In this document: one piece after another, positions 1 through 7,429 of the stretch
How positions within the stretch are numbered: the first letter of the stretch is position 1
How the letters are laid out: every line of letters begins with the position of its first letter
Assembly (NCBI RefSeq): GCF_000740675.1
Contig: NZ_JPXI01000029.1
Span: 434,001 to 498,000, forward strand
DNA length: 64,000 bases
Reading direction: 5' to 3'
Origin: Massilia sp. BSC265
GTDB taxonomy: Bacteria; Pseudomonadota; Gammaproteobacteria; Burkholderiales; Burkholderiaceae_D
Notes under the pieces: generated by a model
The model's database searches: none
Seen by the model: only the letters and a program-made list of their open reading frames with translations
What the model was told of the DNA's origin: nothing
Position numbers and translations under genes: made by a program

Positions 1-180
1 GCGCAGATCATGGGCACGCCGCGCCCGATGATCGATGCGCTGGCCCGCCTGGGCGGGTTTGCGCCCGGCGCGCTGCCGAAGAACATGGCCGCAGCCGGCA
101 TCGCCGGTGGCGGCGTGATGTCGCTGTTCAGCAGCCACCCGTCGTGCGAAGAGCGTATTGCCGCGCTCCAGCACGCCTGA
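1..180 (+). CDS. htpX: Protease HtpX, C-terminal fragment
   Basis: The window opens inside this gene, and only the last 59 residues and the stop are visible. HtpX is an inner-membrane M48 zinc metalloprotease that degrades misfolded membrane proteins. The visible end contains the late M48 motif SSHPSCEERIAAL, which matches the conserved tail (S-S-H-P, then E-R-I-A-A-L) of HtpX proteins. The HEXXH site and membrane segments lie outside the window. The AI-2E permease gene follows after 32 bases on the same strand. Another M48 protease cannot be fully excluded from this short piece. Confidence 0.75.
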   Translation, partial: AQIMGTPRPMIDALARLGGFAPGALPKNMAAAGIAGGGVMSLFSSHPSCEERIAALQHA

Positions 181-212
181 CAATCAAACCATAAAAAGGG
201 GACCGGGCCAGG

Positions 213-1238
213 ATGCGCTACTCGTCACTCGTGCTGCCGGCGCTGTTTGCAATCGCGCTGGCGCTGCTGCTGCAGCATTTCCTCGGCTCGCTGGCCTGGG
301 CCGGCCTGCTGGCGGTCATTACCTGGCCGCTGCATGAGCGCCTGCAGGCGCGCGGACTGCCGCGCATGGCCAGCGCCAGCGTCCTGCTCGGACTGCTCAT
401 TTTTTGCTTTGTCGGCCCTTCGCTCCTCCTGGTCAAGGCGCTCGGCAACGAGCTGGTCGGCATCCAGCGCCTGCTGGCCGAATTGAACGAAGTCGGATTG
501 CCGGCGCCGGCCTGGCTCAAGGCGATTCCCCTGGTCGCGGAACGCATCCTCGCCTGGTGGGACGAGCATCTCGCCGTGCCGGGCGGGCTGAATGCGCTGA
601 TCCAGACCACGCTGGGCGGCGTCATGCCGCACCTCACCGGCGCTGCGCGCTTCTGGGGCTCGGTGATCCTCGCCAACGCACTGTACCTGTTCCTGACCCT
701 GCTGACCCTGTTCATCCTCTACCTGCACGGCCCGGCCGTGGTGCGCTACGTCGACGGCGCCGGCGAGCGCCTGCTGCCCGAGCATTACCCCAACCTGCGC
801 CGCATCCTGCCACTGTCGGTGCGCGGCACCGCGCTCGGCCTGTGCTCGATCGCGGTGCTCGAAGGGATCGTTCTCGGCGTGGCCTACTACATCGCCGGCG
901 CCCCGGCACCGGCGCTGCTGGGCGTGATCACCGGCTACCTGGCCCTGATCCCGGGCGGCGCCCCGCTCTCCTTCACCATGGTCTCGCTGCTGCTGCTCGG
1001 CCAGGGCAATGCGGGCGCCGCGCTCGGCCTGTTCACCTGGGGCGCGGTGGAGCTGTTCATGGTCGACAAGTTCATCCGGCCGAAACTGATCGGCCACCGC
1101 GTCAACCTGCCTTTCCTGGCCGTGCTGTTCGGCTTGCTGGGCGGGGTGTCGACGATGGGCGTGATCGGGCTGTTCGTGGGTCCCTTCATGATGGCCGTGC
1201 TGTTCAGCTGGCTGCGCGAAGGACAGGCGAACGCTTAG
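213..1238 (+). CDS. AI-2E family transporter (PerM/YdiK-like membrane protein)
   Basis: A 341-residue multi-pass inner-membrane protein of the AI-2E (PF01594) family. Members move small molecules or ions across the membrane; the substrate here cannot be told from sequence. Hydrophobic pairs are seen at about residues 5-35 and 58-78, then near 150-172, 210-260, 268-290 and 300-330. The family-typical stretch with PGGAPLSF lies near residue 248 and a DKFIRPKLIG segment near residue 285. The ATG follows an AAAAGGGGA ribosome-binding stretch. It lies 32 bases after htpX and may be cotranscribed with it. The next element downstream is the terminator of an opposing tRNA gene. Confidence 0.85.
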   Translation: MRYSSLVLPALFAIALALLLQHFLGSLAWAGLLAVITWPLHERLQARGLPRMASASVLLGLLIFCFVGPSLLLVKALGNELVGIQRLLAELNEVGLPAPAWLKAIPLVAERILAWWDEHLAVPGGLNALIQTTLGGVMPHLTGAARFWGSVILANALYLFLTLLTLFILYLHGPAVVRYVDGAGERLLPEHYPNLRRILPLSVRGTALGLCSIAVLEGIVLGVAYYIAGAPAPALLGVITGYLALIPGGAPLSFTMVSLLLLGQGNAGAALGLFTWGAVELFMVDKFIRPKLIGHRVNLPFLAVLFGLLGGVSTMGVIGLFVGPFMMAVLFSWLREGQANA

Positions 1239-1287
1239 GTGTTGCGGACGGCGCGCATCGCGCGCCGCCGGCGCCGAGCCGGATGCA

Positions 1288-1321
1288 AAAAGGCCCGCGA
1301 CGTTTCCGTCGCGGGCCTTTT
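1288..1321 (-). terminator. Rho-independent terminator of tRNA-Val copy 1 (bidirectional)
   Basis: A perfect 15-bp stem (AAAAGGCCCGCGACG and its complement) closes a 4-base loop. On the minus strand it starts 7 bases after the tRNA 3' end and finishes in a T run. On the plus strand it can also end transcription from the permease gene. Confidence 0.85.
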
Positions 1322-1328
1322 CATGTCC

Positions 1329-1403
1329 TGGTGGGAAGTGCAAGTTTCGAACTTGCGACCCCTGCAGTGTGAATGCAGTGCTCTACCCCTGAGCTAACCT
1401 CCC
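1329..1403 (-). tRNA. tRNA-Val (anticodon CAC), copy 1
   Basis: On the minus strand a complete 75-base tRNA with encoded CCA can be folded. The acceptor is GGGAGGT paired with ACTTCCC (one G-T wobble). The D-arm contains GGGGTAGAGC. The anticodon stem CTGCA/TGCAG holds loop TTCACAC, giving anticodon CAC for GTG codons. The T-arm is GCAAG-TTCGAAA-CTTGC. It is identical to the copy at 4389-4463. Confidence 0.95.
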
Positions 1404-1413
1404 GAGTGCGCAT

Positions 1414-1442
1414 ATTATACGGTCTCTATTGAGATTCATCAA
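1414..1442 (-). promoter_or_regulatory. Sigma-70 promoter of tRNA-Val copy 1
   Basis: On the minus strand TTGATG (1442-1437) and a perfect TATAAT (1419-1414) are separated by 17 bases. The -10 box ends 10 bases before the mature tRNA 5' end, so the primary transcript starts almost at the tRNA. The element overlaps the 3' flank of the esterase gene, which runs in the same direction. Confidence 0.75.
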
Positions 1443-1444
1443 TA

Positions 1445-3511
1445 TCAAACCGGATTATCGCTCTCCGTTTTCGGCGGCTGCCCCAGCACCCACATGAAGT
1501 ACAGGGCCTTGGCGGCCTTCGCGCGGCTCACCAGGGCCTTCGGCTCCAGCAGGCGGCCGTTGACCATGCGGCCGCGCTCGATGCCCGCTTCCGAACGGAG
1601 CAGTCCGAGTTCGTAGGCCTCACGCAGCCGGGCGACGTATTGGGCTGACACCTCGCCGGTGTCGAGCAGGCGCGCCCAGCCGACCAGCGGGTAGTACATC
1701 GCGCCCTGCGCGCCGCTGTCGAGGTTGGGGTCGTAGCCCGGCGCACCGGGAACCACGGTCTTGCCATTGTAGTCGGTCATGTATGCCGGCCTGTCGGTGA
1801 AGCGCGCCCGGTAAGCGTCGAGCAGGATCACGCCCATCAGTTCGCGCGAGAGCGGCCCGTCGGCATATTGCGCCAGGGCGCCCTGGGGCAGCCGCATCAC
1901 GGTGCCGAGCGCCGCGGCGAATTCGCGCACCCCCATCGTCTGCTGCGGATTGAACCTGCCCTGCGCATCGGTGCGCAAGGCGCCCAGCTGCAGCAGCTTC
2001 TCGATCTGGTCGCGGTAATACGCGTCCTCGCCGGCCACGATGTCGCGCGCGATCTCCGGATGGATCGCAGACCAGTCGCCGGAGGCGATCGCTGCCTGCA
2101 CCTCGGTCCTGAGCTGGCCAGCGATGCCGGATGCAAGCTTGTTGCCCTGCGCCGCCAGCCGCGCCAGTTCGCCCACGACCATCCGCGCGTACTGCTTCGA
2201 CAGCGACTCGCGGAAGTGGGTGCCGTCGATCTTGTTCGCCGGATGGCCGTTGGCGTAGCTGCCGTCGTTGGTCTTGCCTGGCGTCTCGCCGGCTTCGATC
2301 GCCATGACCATCGGGATGATCCCGGTGCTGCCCACCTGGTTGTAATAGTCCAGGCTGGCCGCGTTCAGGTCCAGTACCGTGACGCCATGCGCAGCGCCCA
2401 GCCTTTTCAAGAGCTCGGGGATGCGGCGCTTGGTGAAGGAATTGACGTAGGGTTCGCCGGGCCGTGCATTGCCGTTCACCCGCGACATGGGCGTCACGAA
2501 TACCGGCAGCATGCCGCGCGCGCGGATCGCCGGCAGGTAGAACTCGGTAATGAAGGTCTCGACCATGGCCTCGGTCGATCCGCGTCCGAAGCGGCGCGCC
2601 TCGTCGAGGCTTTCGTCGTTATGGCCGAACTGGATCATCACGACGTCGCCGACGTGGCCATCCATCAGCAGGTCGTTCAGCCGGCCTTCGGCATAGGCGT
2701 TGCGGAATGACCTGCCACCCATCGAATAATTCAGCACCCTCACCTTGCGCGGGTCGAACAGCTTGTCGAAGACCTGGCCCCAGCCGCTCATCGGTGCCTC
2801 GTCGAAGGTATAGGACTTGACGGTGGAATCGCCCAGCGTGTAGATGGTGGGCAGCGTGCCGGCGGCCCTCGGCTTCGGGGCAATCGGCGTGATGGCGATT
2901 TCCTCGATCCCGACCGGCGTGTTGGTCCGCCTCGGCTCGATTTCGATATCGAGGAAGCCGCGCCCGTTGACGTAGCGGTAGCTCCATTCCCTTCCCTGCG
3001 CCGACACCGCCGTCCGGTTGGGCAGCAGGCTGGCGGCGTCCCAGAACACGCCGGGCGCCAGGCGGCTCGCCTGCATGCCGGTAACCGAGACGATGGCATC
3101 GTCGACGCTGGACGTGGTCCTGACCCGGATCGCGTAGGCGCCCGGGGCGGCCTTGATCCGGAAGGCCATGCCGAAGTTGTTGTAATGGTCCTTCTCGAAG
3201 CCCTTCTCCGCTTCGAAGGCCGGCTCGCTGATGAAGAAACCCTTGCCGTCGCTGCGAATGCCGCTCGTGTGCACGGCGCGCGCGGGCAAGGCGCCGGTCA
3301 GGTCGACGAAGCCGTAGCCACGGGCGGAGTCGTACAGGGGCGCGCCGGTGCGCTCGTTCCACTTGACCTGGACGGCGCCGGGCGTGGCCTTGTTCGTGAA
3401 GTTGAAACGCAGCGTGGTTGGCTGTGCCTGCGCCGCCAGCGCCGGCACGACGACCAGCAGGCCGGCCAGTAGGCTGCGCAGCCTGGCGCCGTGATGGATA
3501 GGGATGCTCAT
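1445..3511 (-). CDS. Secreted rhamnogalacturonan acetylesterase-like GDSL/SGNH hydrolase with SLH-like C-terminal modules
   Basis: A 688-residue exported esterase, probably removing acetyl groups from pectic or other plant polysaccharides. A Sec signal peptide covers about residues 1-29. A beta-rich N-terminal domain (30-215) resembles the carbohydrate-binding part found before rhamnogalacturonan acetylesterases. The SGNH catalytic domain follows: TLGDST with the nucleophile Ser near 229, GGRS near 255, FGHND near 296 and DGTHF near 429-433 (Asp and His). This complete SGNH set supports activity. Residues about 505-540 and 640-680 contain S-layer-homology-like segments (LGALRTD...GRFNPQQTM, LGLLRSE...GR). 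Both strand neighbours are tRNA-linked; the gene stands alone and is divergent from the methyltransferase gene. The family is clear, but the exact substrate is inferred. Confidence 0.8.
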   Translation of the reverse strand: MSIPIHHGARLRSLLAGLLVVVPALAAQAQPTTLRFNFTNKATPGAVQVKWNERTGAPLYDSARGYGFVDLTGALPARAVHTSGIRSDGKGFFISEPAFEAEKGFEKDHYNNFGMAFRIKAAPGAYAIRVRTTSSVDDAIVSVTGMQASRLAPGVFWDAASLLPNRTAVSAQGREWSYRYVNGRGFLDIEIEPRRTNTPVGIEEIAITPIAPKPRAAGTLPTIYTLGDSTVKSYTFDEAPMSGWGQVFDKLFDPRKVRVLNYSMGGRSFRNAYAEGRLNDLLMDGHVGDVVMIQFGHNDESLDEARRFGRGSTEAMVETFITEFYLPAIRARGMLPVFVTPMSRVNGNARPGEPYVNSFTKRRIPELLKRLGAAHGVTVLDLNAASLDYYNQVGSTGIIPMVMAIEAGETPGKTNDGSYANGHPANKIDGTHFRESLSKQYARMVVGELARLAAQGNKLASGIAGQLRTEVQAAIASGDWSAIHPEIARDIVAGEDAYYRDQIEKLLQLGALRTDAQGRFNPQQTMGVREFAAALGTVMRLPQGALAQYADGPLSRELMGVILLDAYRARFTDRPAYMTDYNGKTVVPGAPGYDPNLDSGAQGAMYYPLVGWARLLDTGEVSAQYVARLREAYELGLLRSEAGIERGRMVNGRLLEPKALVSRAKAAKALYFMWVLGQPPKTESDNPV

Positions 3512-3697
3512 ATTGTTGTTCCTGCTGAGGTTGTACGATGACTCATCAGTGGAACATAGCAGAGCCGCCCCTGAAACTCAAGCGACAAGCCGCAGGCACA
3601 GCGCTTGCGTCGCCAAGTCATCGTACATCTCAAGGCGCGCCTGCTCGGCGCGGATGGGGTAAGCTTGCAGCTATCGTTCCACCAACAGGAAGCCACC

Positions 3698-4333
3698 GTG
3701 ACCGAGCATCAATCCACGTCCGCTGCGGCCGCAGGCATTCCGGCCTCGCCACTACGGCGAAGCCTGGTGCGGGGCACGGCCGCCCTTGCCGGCGCCTCGC
3801 TGGCGCCCGCGCTGATCCTCCCGACGCACGCTTGCGCCGTGCGGCTGCCGACCGTGCCTTATGTGTCCACGCCGCCAGACGTGGTGCGGCGCATGCTGGC
3901 CCTGGGACGGGTCGGCCGCGGCGACACGGTCTACGACCTGGGTTGCGGCGACGGCCGCATCGTGATCGAGGCGGCGCGGCGCCGTGGCGCACGCGGCATC
4001 GGGATCGACCTCGACCCGGTGCGCATCCGCGAAGCGCGCGAGAATGCGCGGCGCGCGGGCGTGGAGCAGCGGGTCAGCTTTCGCCAGGCCGACCTGTTCT
4101 CGACCGATTTCAGTTCAGCCACCGTGGTGATGTTGTACCTGCTGTTCGAGGTGAACCTGAAACTGATGCCGCAGCTGTGGCGCCAGCTGCGCCCGGGCAG
4201 CCGCGTGGTGTCGCACGACTTCCATATGGGCGCGCAGTGGCCGCCCGAGCAGATCGTGCGGCTCCGCGACAAGACCCTGTACGCCTGGACCATTACGCCC
4301 GACCTCAGGGCATATGCGACGGGGCAGGCCTGA
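3698..4333 (+). CDS. SAM-dependent methyltransferase with N-terminal signal/anchor, FAM173-like
   Basis: A class I methyltransferase of about 211 residues. Motif I is VYDLGCGDGRIV near residues 76-87, followed by the acidic loop GIDLDP near 100. The downstream segments LYLLFEVNLKLMP and VVSHDFHMG resemble the bacterial relatives of the FAM173/ATPSCKMT lysine methyltransferases. Before the enzyme domain, residues about 17-40 form a signal-like segment with SPLRRSLVRG and an alanine-rich hydrophobic core, possibly a weak twin-arginine signal or a membrane anchor. GTG at 3698 is chosen because AGGA lies 8 bases upstream; an ATG at 3605 would add 31 unlikely residues. An exported SAM enzyme would be unusual, so membrane anchoring on the cytoplasmic side is equally possible. 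The target is unknown. Confidence 0.7.
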   Translation: MTEHQSTSAAAAGIPASPLRRSLVRGTAALAGASLAPALILPTHACAVRLPTVPYVSTPPDVVRRMLALGRVGRGDTVYDLGCGDGRIVIEAARRRGARGIGIDLDPVRIREARENARRAGVEQRVSFRQADLFSTDFSSATVVMLYLLFEVNLKLMPQLWRQLRPGSRVVSHDFHMGAQWPPEQIVRLRDKTLYAWTITPDLRAYATGQA

Positions 4334-4340
4334 AAACAAA

Positions 4341-4374
4341 AAAGACGTCGATCGCTCCCGCGATCGACGTCTTT
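4341..4374 (-). terminator. Rho-independent terminator of tRNA-Val copy 2 (bidirectional)
   Basis: A perfect 14-bp stem AAAGACGTCGATCG with its complement and a 6-base loop. On the minus strand it is followed by six T and begins 14 bases beyond the tRNA 3' end. On the plus strand it can also terminate the methyltransferase transcript. Confidence 0.85.
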
Positions 4375-4388
4375 CTCATGTGAATTCC

Positions 4389-4463
4389 TGGTGGGAAGTG
4401 CAAGTTTCGAACTTGCGACCCCTGCAGTGTGAATGCAGTGCTCTACCCCTGAGCTAACCTCCC
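4389..4463 (-). tRNA. tRNA-Val (anticodon CAC), copy 2
   Basis: Identical over all 75 bases to the copy at 1329-1403: same acceptor, anticodon loop TTCACAC and encoded CCA. It lies 26 bases after the end of dnaQ on the same strand. The two copies are direct repeats around a roughly 3-kb segment. Identity outside the mature tRNA is only a few bases (TCCTGG on one side, GA on the other). Confidence 0.95.
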
Positions 4464-4475
4464 GAAGCGAGGCGT

Positions 4476-4504
4476 ATTATGCCACAGGATCACTCGGCCG
4501 TCGA
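4476..4504 (-). promoter_or_regulatory. Probable promoter of tRNA-Val copy 2
   Basis: On the minus strand CATAAT (4481-4476) is preceded at 17 bases by TCGACG (4504-4499, four of six consensus bases). The -35 box lies inside the last codons of dnaQ. The position relative to the tRNA start (about 12 bases) is like that of copy 1. Confidence 0.5.
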
Positions 4505-5209
4505 CCCTGCGGGCGAATAATTCCGCCAGACGCAGCTGCCTTTGACATTCTTGTCCAAGCCGGCCAGTACCTCCTCGTGCGCCGCGAGTTCATCCTGGCT
4601 GGCTGCCAGCACAATGATCTCGCCCAGCGGGCCGGCATCGACCAGTTCGCCTCCGGAGCTCGTCTCGACCGCCACGTCCATGGTCAGCGAGTTCTGGCCA
4701 CGTGTCATCGCCAGGTAGACGTCGGCCAGCAGCTCCGAGTCGAGCAATGCGCCGTGCAGTTTGCGGTGGGCGTTCGAGATTTCGTAGCGGTCGCACAGGG
4801 CATCCAAGGAGTTGCGCTTGCCCGGGTGCAATTCCTTGGCCTGCACCAGGGTGTCGATCACGCCGGAGCAATGGTCGGTGAACGGCGGCAGGCCGAGGCG
4901 CTGGAATTCGTGGTTCAGGAAGCCCAGGTCGAAGGGTGCGTTGTGGATGATCACTTCGGCGCCCTGCACGTATTCGCGCAGCTCCTCGACGATCTCATGG
5001 AACTTCGGCTTGTCGCTGAGGAATTCGGTGGTGAGGCCGTGGACCGCCAGCGCCGCCTCGTCCGAATCGCGTTCGGGATTGATGTAACGATGAAAATTAT
5101 TGCCGGTCAGCTTGCGGTTCACGATCTCGACGCAGCCGACCTCGATGATGCGGTCACCCGTGCGGGGATTCAGGCCGGTGGTTTCGGTATCGAGGACAAT
5201 CTGGCGCAT
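4490..5209 (-). CDS. dnaQ: DNA polymerase III epsilon subunit, 3'-5' proofreading exonuclease
   Basis: The proofreading subunit of the replicative polymerase core, 239 residues (E. coli DnaQ has 243). The DEDDh exonuclease set is complete: Exo I VLDTETTGLNP at the N terminus, Exo II HNAPFDLGFLNHE near residue 100, and Exo III HGALLDSELLADVY near residue 160. The C-terminal tail is variable, as expected for the part that binds the polymerase subunit. The start MRQIVLDTE is chosen by family pattern; an ATG two codons upstream (5215) is an equal candidate. The gene follows rnhA on the same strand, the arrangement rnhA-dnaQ seen in many Burkholderiales. Confidence 0.95.
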   Translation of the reverse strand: MRQIVLDTETTGLNPRTGDRIIEVGCVEIVNRKLTGNNFHRYINPERDSDEAALAVHGLTTEFLSDKPKFHEIVEELREYVQGAEVIIHNAPFDLGFLNHEFQRLGLPPFTDHCSGVIDTLVQAKELHPGKRNSLDALCDRYEISNAHRKLHGALLDSELLADVYLAMTRGQNSLTMDVAVETSSGGELVDAGPLGEIIVLAASQDELAAHEEVLAGLDKNVKGSCVWRNYSPAGSTAE

Positions 5210-5292
5210 GGGCATGACGAGTGAGTTGAAGCGGATTGCAGTATAGCAAACCGCAGCGCCCGTCGAAGGCCTCGGTCGGTCCTTGACGCGAA

Positions 5293-5751
5293 TTAGCGAC
5301 GCACCGAGGCTGCGCCGCGGTTGGCCAGCACGTCGGCGCGCTCGTTGCCCGGATGGCCGTTGTGGCCGCGCACCCAGCGCCATTCGACCGCGTGCTGCTG
5401 CTGCGCCAGGTCGAGCGCCTTCCACAGGTCGTCGTTCTTCACCGGTTCCCTGGTCGAGGTCTTCCAGCCGCGCGCCTTCCAGCCGTGGATCCATTCGGAG
5501 ATCCCCTTTTGTACGTACTGGCTGTCGGTGTGCAAGACGACCTCGCATGGCCGGTTCAGTACGCCGAGAGCTTCGATCACGGCGCGCAGTTCCATGCGGT
5601 TGTTGGTGGTGTTCGGCTCGCCGCCGAAGATTTCCTTTTCATGGCCATTCGAGACCAGCAGGGCGCCCCATCCGCCGGTGCCGGGATTGCCCTTGCAGGC
5701 GCCGTCGGTGAAGATTTCCACCTTCGTTGGATTCGTTTGTGTTTCGCTCAT
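5293..5751 (-). CDS. rnhA: Ribonuclease HI
   Basis: Degrades the RNA strand of RNA-DNA hybrids, removing primers and R-loops. The product has 152 residues, the usual size. The metal-binding DEDD residues are all visible: Asp in [11 protein letters not shown], Glu in NRMELRAV, Asp in HTDSQYV and Asp in NERADVLAN. The basic handle region with WKARGWKTS is present. The ATG overlaps the stop of the upstream methyltransferase gene (ATGA), which suggests translational coupling and fixes the start. The dnaQ gene follows about 80 bases downstream. Confidence 0.96.
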   Translation of the reverse strand: MSETQTNPTKVEIFTDGACKGNPGTGGWGALLVSNGHEKEIFGGEPNTTNNRMELRAVIEALGVLNRPCEVVLHTDSQYVQKGISEWIHGWKARGWKTSTREPVKNDDLWKALDLAQQQHAVEWRWVRGHNGHPGNERADVLANRGAASVRR

Positions 5752-6521
5752 TCTCTGTTCGCCGCCGGCACTGCTTGCGCCCGCTTGTTCGTTTTCTTGT
5801 TCCATGCAGGTCCGATGATGTGCATGCCCTTGACCCGCTTGATGGCGTGGACCACGTACACGGCGCCCAGGTAAGGCCACCAGCGCCGGCCGGCCGACTC
5901 CATCATCGAGAACCGGCTCAGCCAATGGGCCGTCCGGCACGGCGGCGCATAGCAGCCGAAGTGACTACGCGTGGCGCCGAGATTCAGCAATTTTAACCAG
6001 TCCTTCAGGCGCGGCATAGAGATGAACTCGCCGGAGGCCGGCAGGTAGCCGTTGCGCGTCACCTTGCCCACGCCCTGGCGCATGCCCCACAGGCTGGCCG
6101 GGTTGAAGCCGCAGATGATCAGCTGCCCTTCCGGGATCAGGACGCGCTCGACCTCGCGTAGCACCTGATGCGGCTCGGCGGCGAACTCGAGCACGTGCGG
6201 CAGCACGACCAAGTCGATGCTGTGCGAGGCGAAGGGCAGCTCTTCGAAGTCGAGGGCCACCGCGATCTGCTTGCCGCCGGCGGCGAAGGCGAGTTCGTCC
6301 GCGCTGGATGTGCGGATCGCCGCCTGCCACTTGTTGGGCATGCGGCTGGCCGCCAGCGCGTCCAGCTGGGGTACGCCGATCTGCAGCGCATTGAAGCCGA
6401 AGATGTCCACCGTAAGCTCATCCAGGCAGGCCTGCTCGAAGGCGCGCACGTAGGCACCCGCCGGCGATTGCAGCCAGTGGTCGAGCGCTATAATGGATTT
6501 TTCCGATGCTGCGCTGTCCAT
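5748..6521 (-). CDS. Class I SAM-dependent methyltransferase (gloB-rnhA neighbour)
   Basis: A 257-residue methyltransferase-domain protein of unknown substrate that sits between gloB and rnhA in many betaproteobacteria. The fold is a divergent class I Rossmann type. The acidic residue after strand 2 is seen in ALDFEELPF, and [19 protein letters not shown] and [15 protein letters not shown] mark the typical later motifs (near residues 105-150). Motif I is weak. The C terminus has a hydrophobic stretch [17 protein letters not shown] found in this family. It starts 40 bases from the divergent gloB start and ends overlapping rnhA by four bases. Confidence 0.8.
   Translation of the reverse strand: MDSAASEKSIIALDHWLQSPAGAYVRAFEQACLDELTVDIFGFNALQIGVPQLDALAASRMPNKWQAAIRTSSADELAFAAGGKQIAVALDFEELPFASHSIDLVVLPHVLEFAAEPHQVLREVERVLIPEGQLIICGFNPASLWGMRQGVGKVTRNGYLPASGEFISMPRLKDWLKLLNLGATRSHFGCYAPPCRTAHWLSRFSMMESAGRRWWPYLGAVYVVHAIKRVKGMHIIGPAWNKKTNKRAQAVPAANRE
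6468..6494 (+). promoter_or_regulatory. Candidate gloB promoter
   Basis: A perfect TATAAT (6489-6494) is preceded by TTGCAG (6468-6473) at a short 15-base spacing. It lies inside the first codons of the divergent methyltransferase gene and would give gloB a leader of about 60 bases. The spacing makes the -35 assignment uncertain. Confidence 0.4.
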
Positions 6522-6561
6522 GCCACCCCTTCAGCCTTCCCTTTGTTCACCTGAATCCACC

Positions 6562-7368
6562 ATGACGAGCCATCCGCGCCAGGACCTGTCGGTCCTCACC
6601 GTTCCCGCCTTCAACGACAATTACCTGTGGGTGATCCATGATGGCGCCCATGCGGCAGTGGTCGACCCGGGCGATGCCGGCCCGGTCCGCGACGCGCTGG
6701 CCGAACACCATCTTACCCTGACTGCCATTTTACTCACCCATCATCATGCTGACCATATCGGTGGCGTCTCCGCGCTGCTGGAATGGTCGCAGGATAGTGT
6801 ACCGGTGTTCGGGCCGCGCAACGATGGCATCGAAGGTATCACGCAGGCACTGGGCGAAGGCGAGCGCATCACCGTGCCCGGACTGGAGCTGGAATTCGAG
6901 GTGCTCGACGTGCCGGGCCATACCCTGGGACACATCGCCTACGTGCGGCGCACGCCGGGCGCGCACTGGCTGTTCTGTGGCGACACCCTGTTCGCCGGCG
7001 GTTGCGGCCGCCTGTTCGAAGGCAGCCCGGGACAGATGGCGGACTCGCTCGCCAAGCTGGCGGCGCTGCCGGACGACACGCTGGTCTATTGCGCGCACGA
7101 ATATACGGTGTCGAACCTGCGTTTTGCGCAGGCGGTCGAGCCCGATAACCAGGGCCTGGCACTGCGCATGCGGGACGCAAGCGAGAAGCGCGGCACCCGG
7201 CTGCCGACGGTGCCGTCGACGATCGGGCTGGAGCGTGGGACAAATCCCTTCCTCCGCTATACCGAGCCGGGAATCATGAAGAGCCTGGTGCAGGCCGGCA
7301 GGCTGGAGGAAGGCGCGTCGCCGGTCGAAGCATTCGCGGCGCTGCGCGAGTGGAAGAACGTGTTTTGA
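6562..7368 (+). CDS. gloB: Hydroxyacylglutathione hydrolase (glyoxalase II)
   Basis: Hydrolyses S-D-lactoylglutathione to D-lactate and glutathione, the second step of methylglyoxal detoxification. The product has 268 residues. It is a metallo-beta-lactamase fold with the metal motif [10 protein letters not shown] near residues 62-71, [11 protein letters not shown] near 120, [13 protein letters not shown] near 142-154 and the late His in CAHEYT near 180. The C-terminal substrate-binding domain has the family ending NPFLR...[13 protein letters not shown] 6562 is chosen because [11 protein letters not shown] then falls at the usual place; an upstream in-frame start at 6493 would overlap the divergent gene. 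Confidence 0.95.
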   Translation: MTSHPRQDLSVLTVPAFNDNYLWVIHDGAHAAVVDPGDAGPVRDALAEHHLTLTAILLTHHHADHIGGVSALLEWSQDSVPVFGPRNDGIEGITQALGEGERITVPGLELEFEVLDVPGHTLGHIAYVRRTPGAHWLFCGDTLFAGGCGRLFEGSPGQMADSLAKLAALPDDTLVYCAHEYTVSNLRFAQAVEPDNQGLALRMRDASEKRGTRLPTVPSTIGLERGTNPFLRYTEPGIMKSLVQAGRLEEGASPVEAFAALREWKNVF

Positions 7369-7390
7369 ATGTGGACAGTGGCCGGCATGG

Positions 7391-7419
7391 CGTGATCTGG
7401 TCCACTGGACCGGATCACG
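7391..7419. terminator. Hairpin between convergent gloB and aceB
   Basis: CGTGATCTGGTCC, a 3-base loop, then GGACCGGATCACG: a 13-bp stem with one G-T pair. It sits between two genes that converge, 22 bases after gloB and 10 bases after aceB. It has no long T run, so it may act as a weak bidirectional terminator or as an RNA 3' end stabiliser. Confidence 0.5.
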
Positions 7420-7429
7420 CGCATGAACA

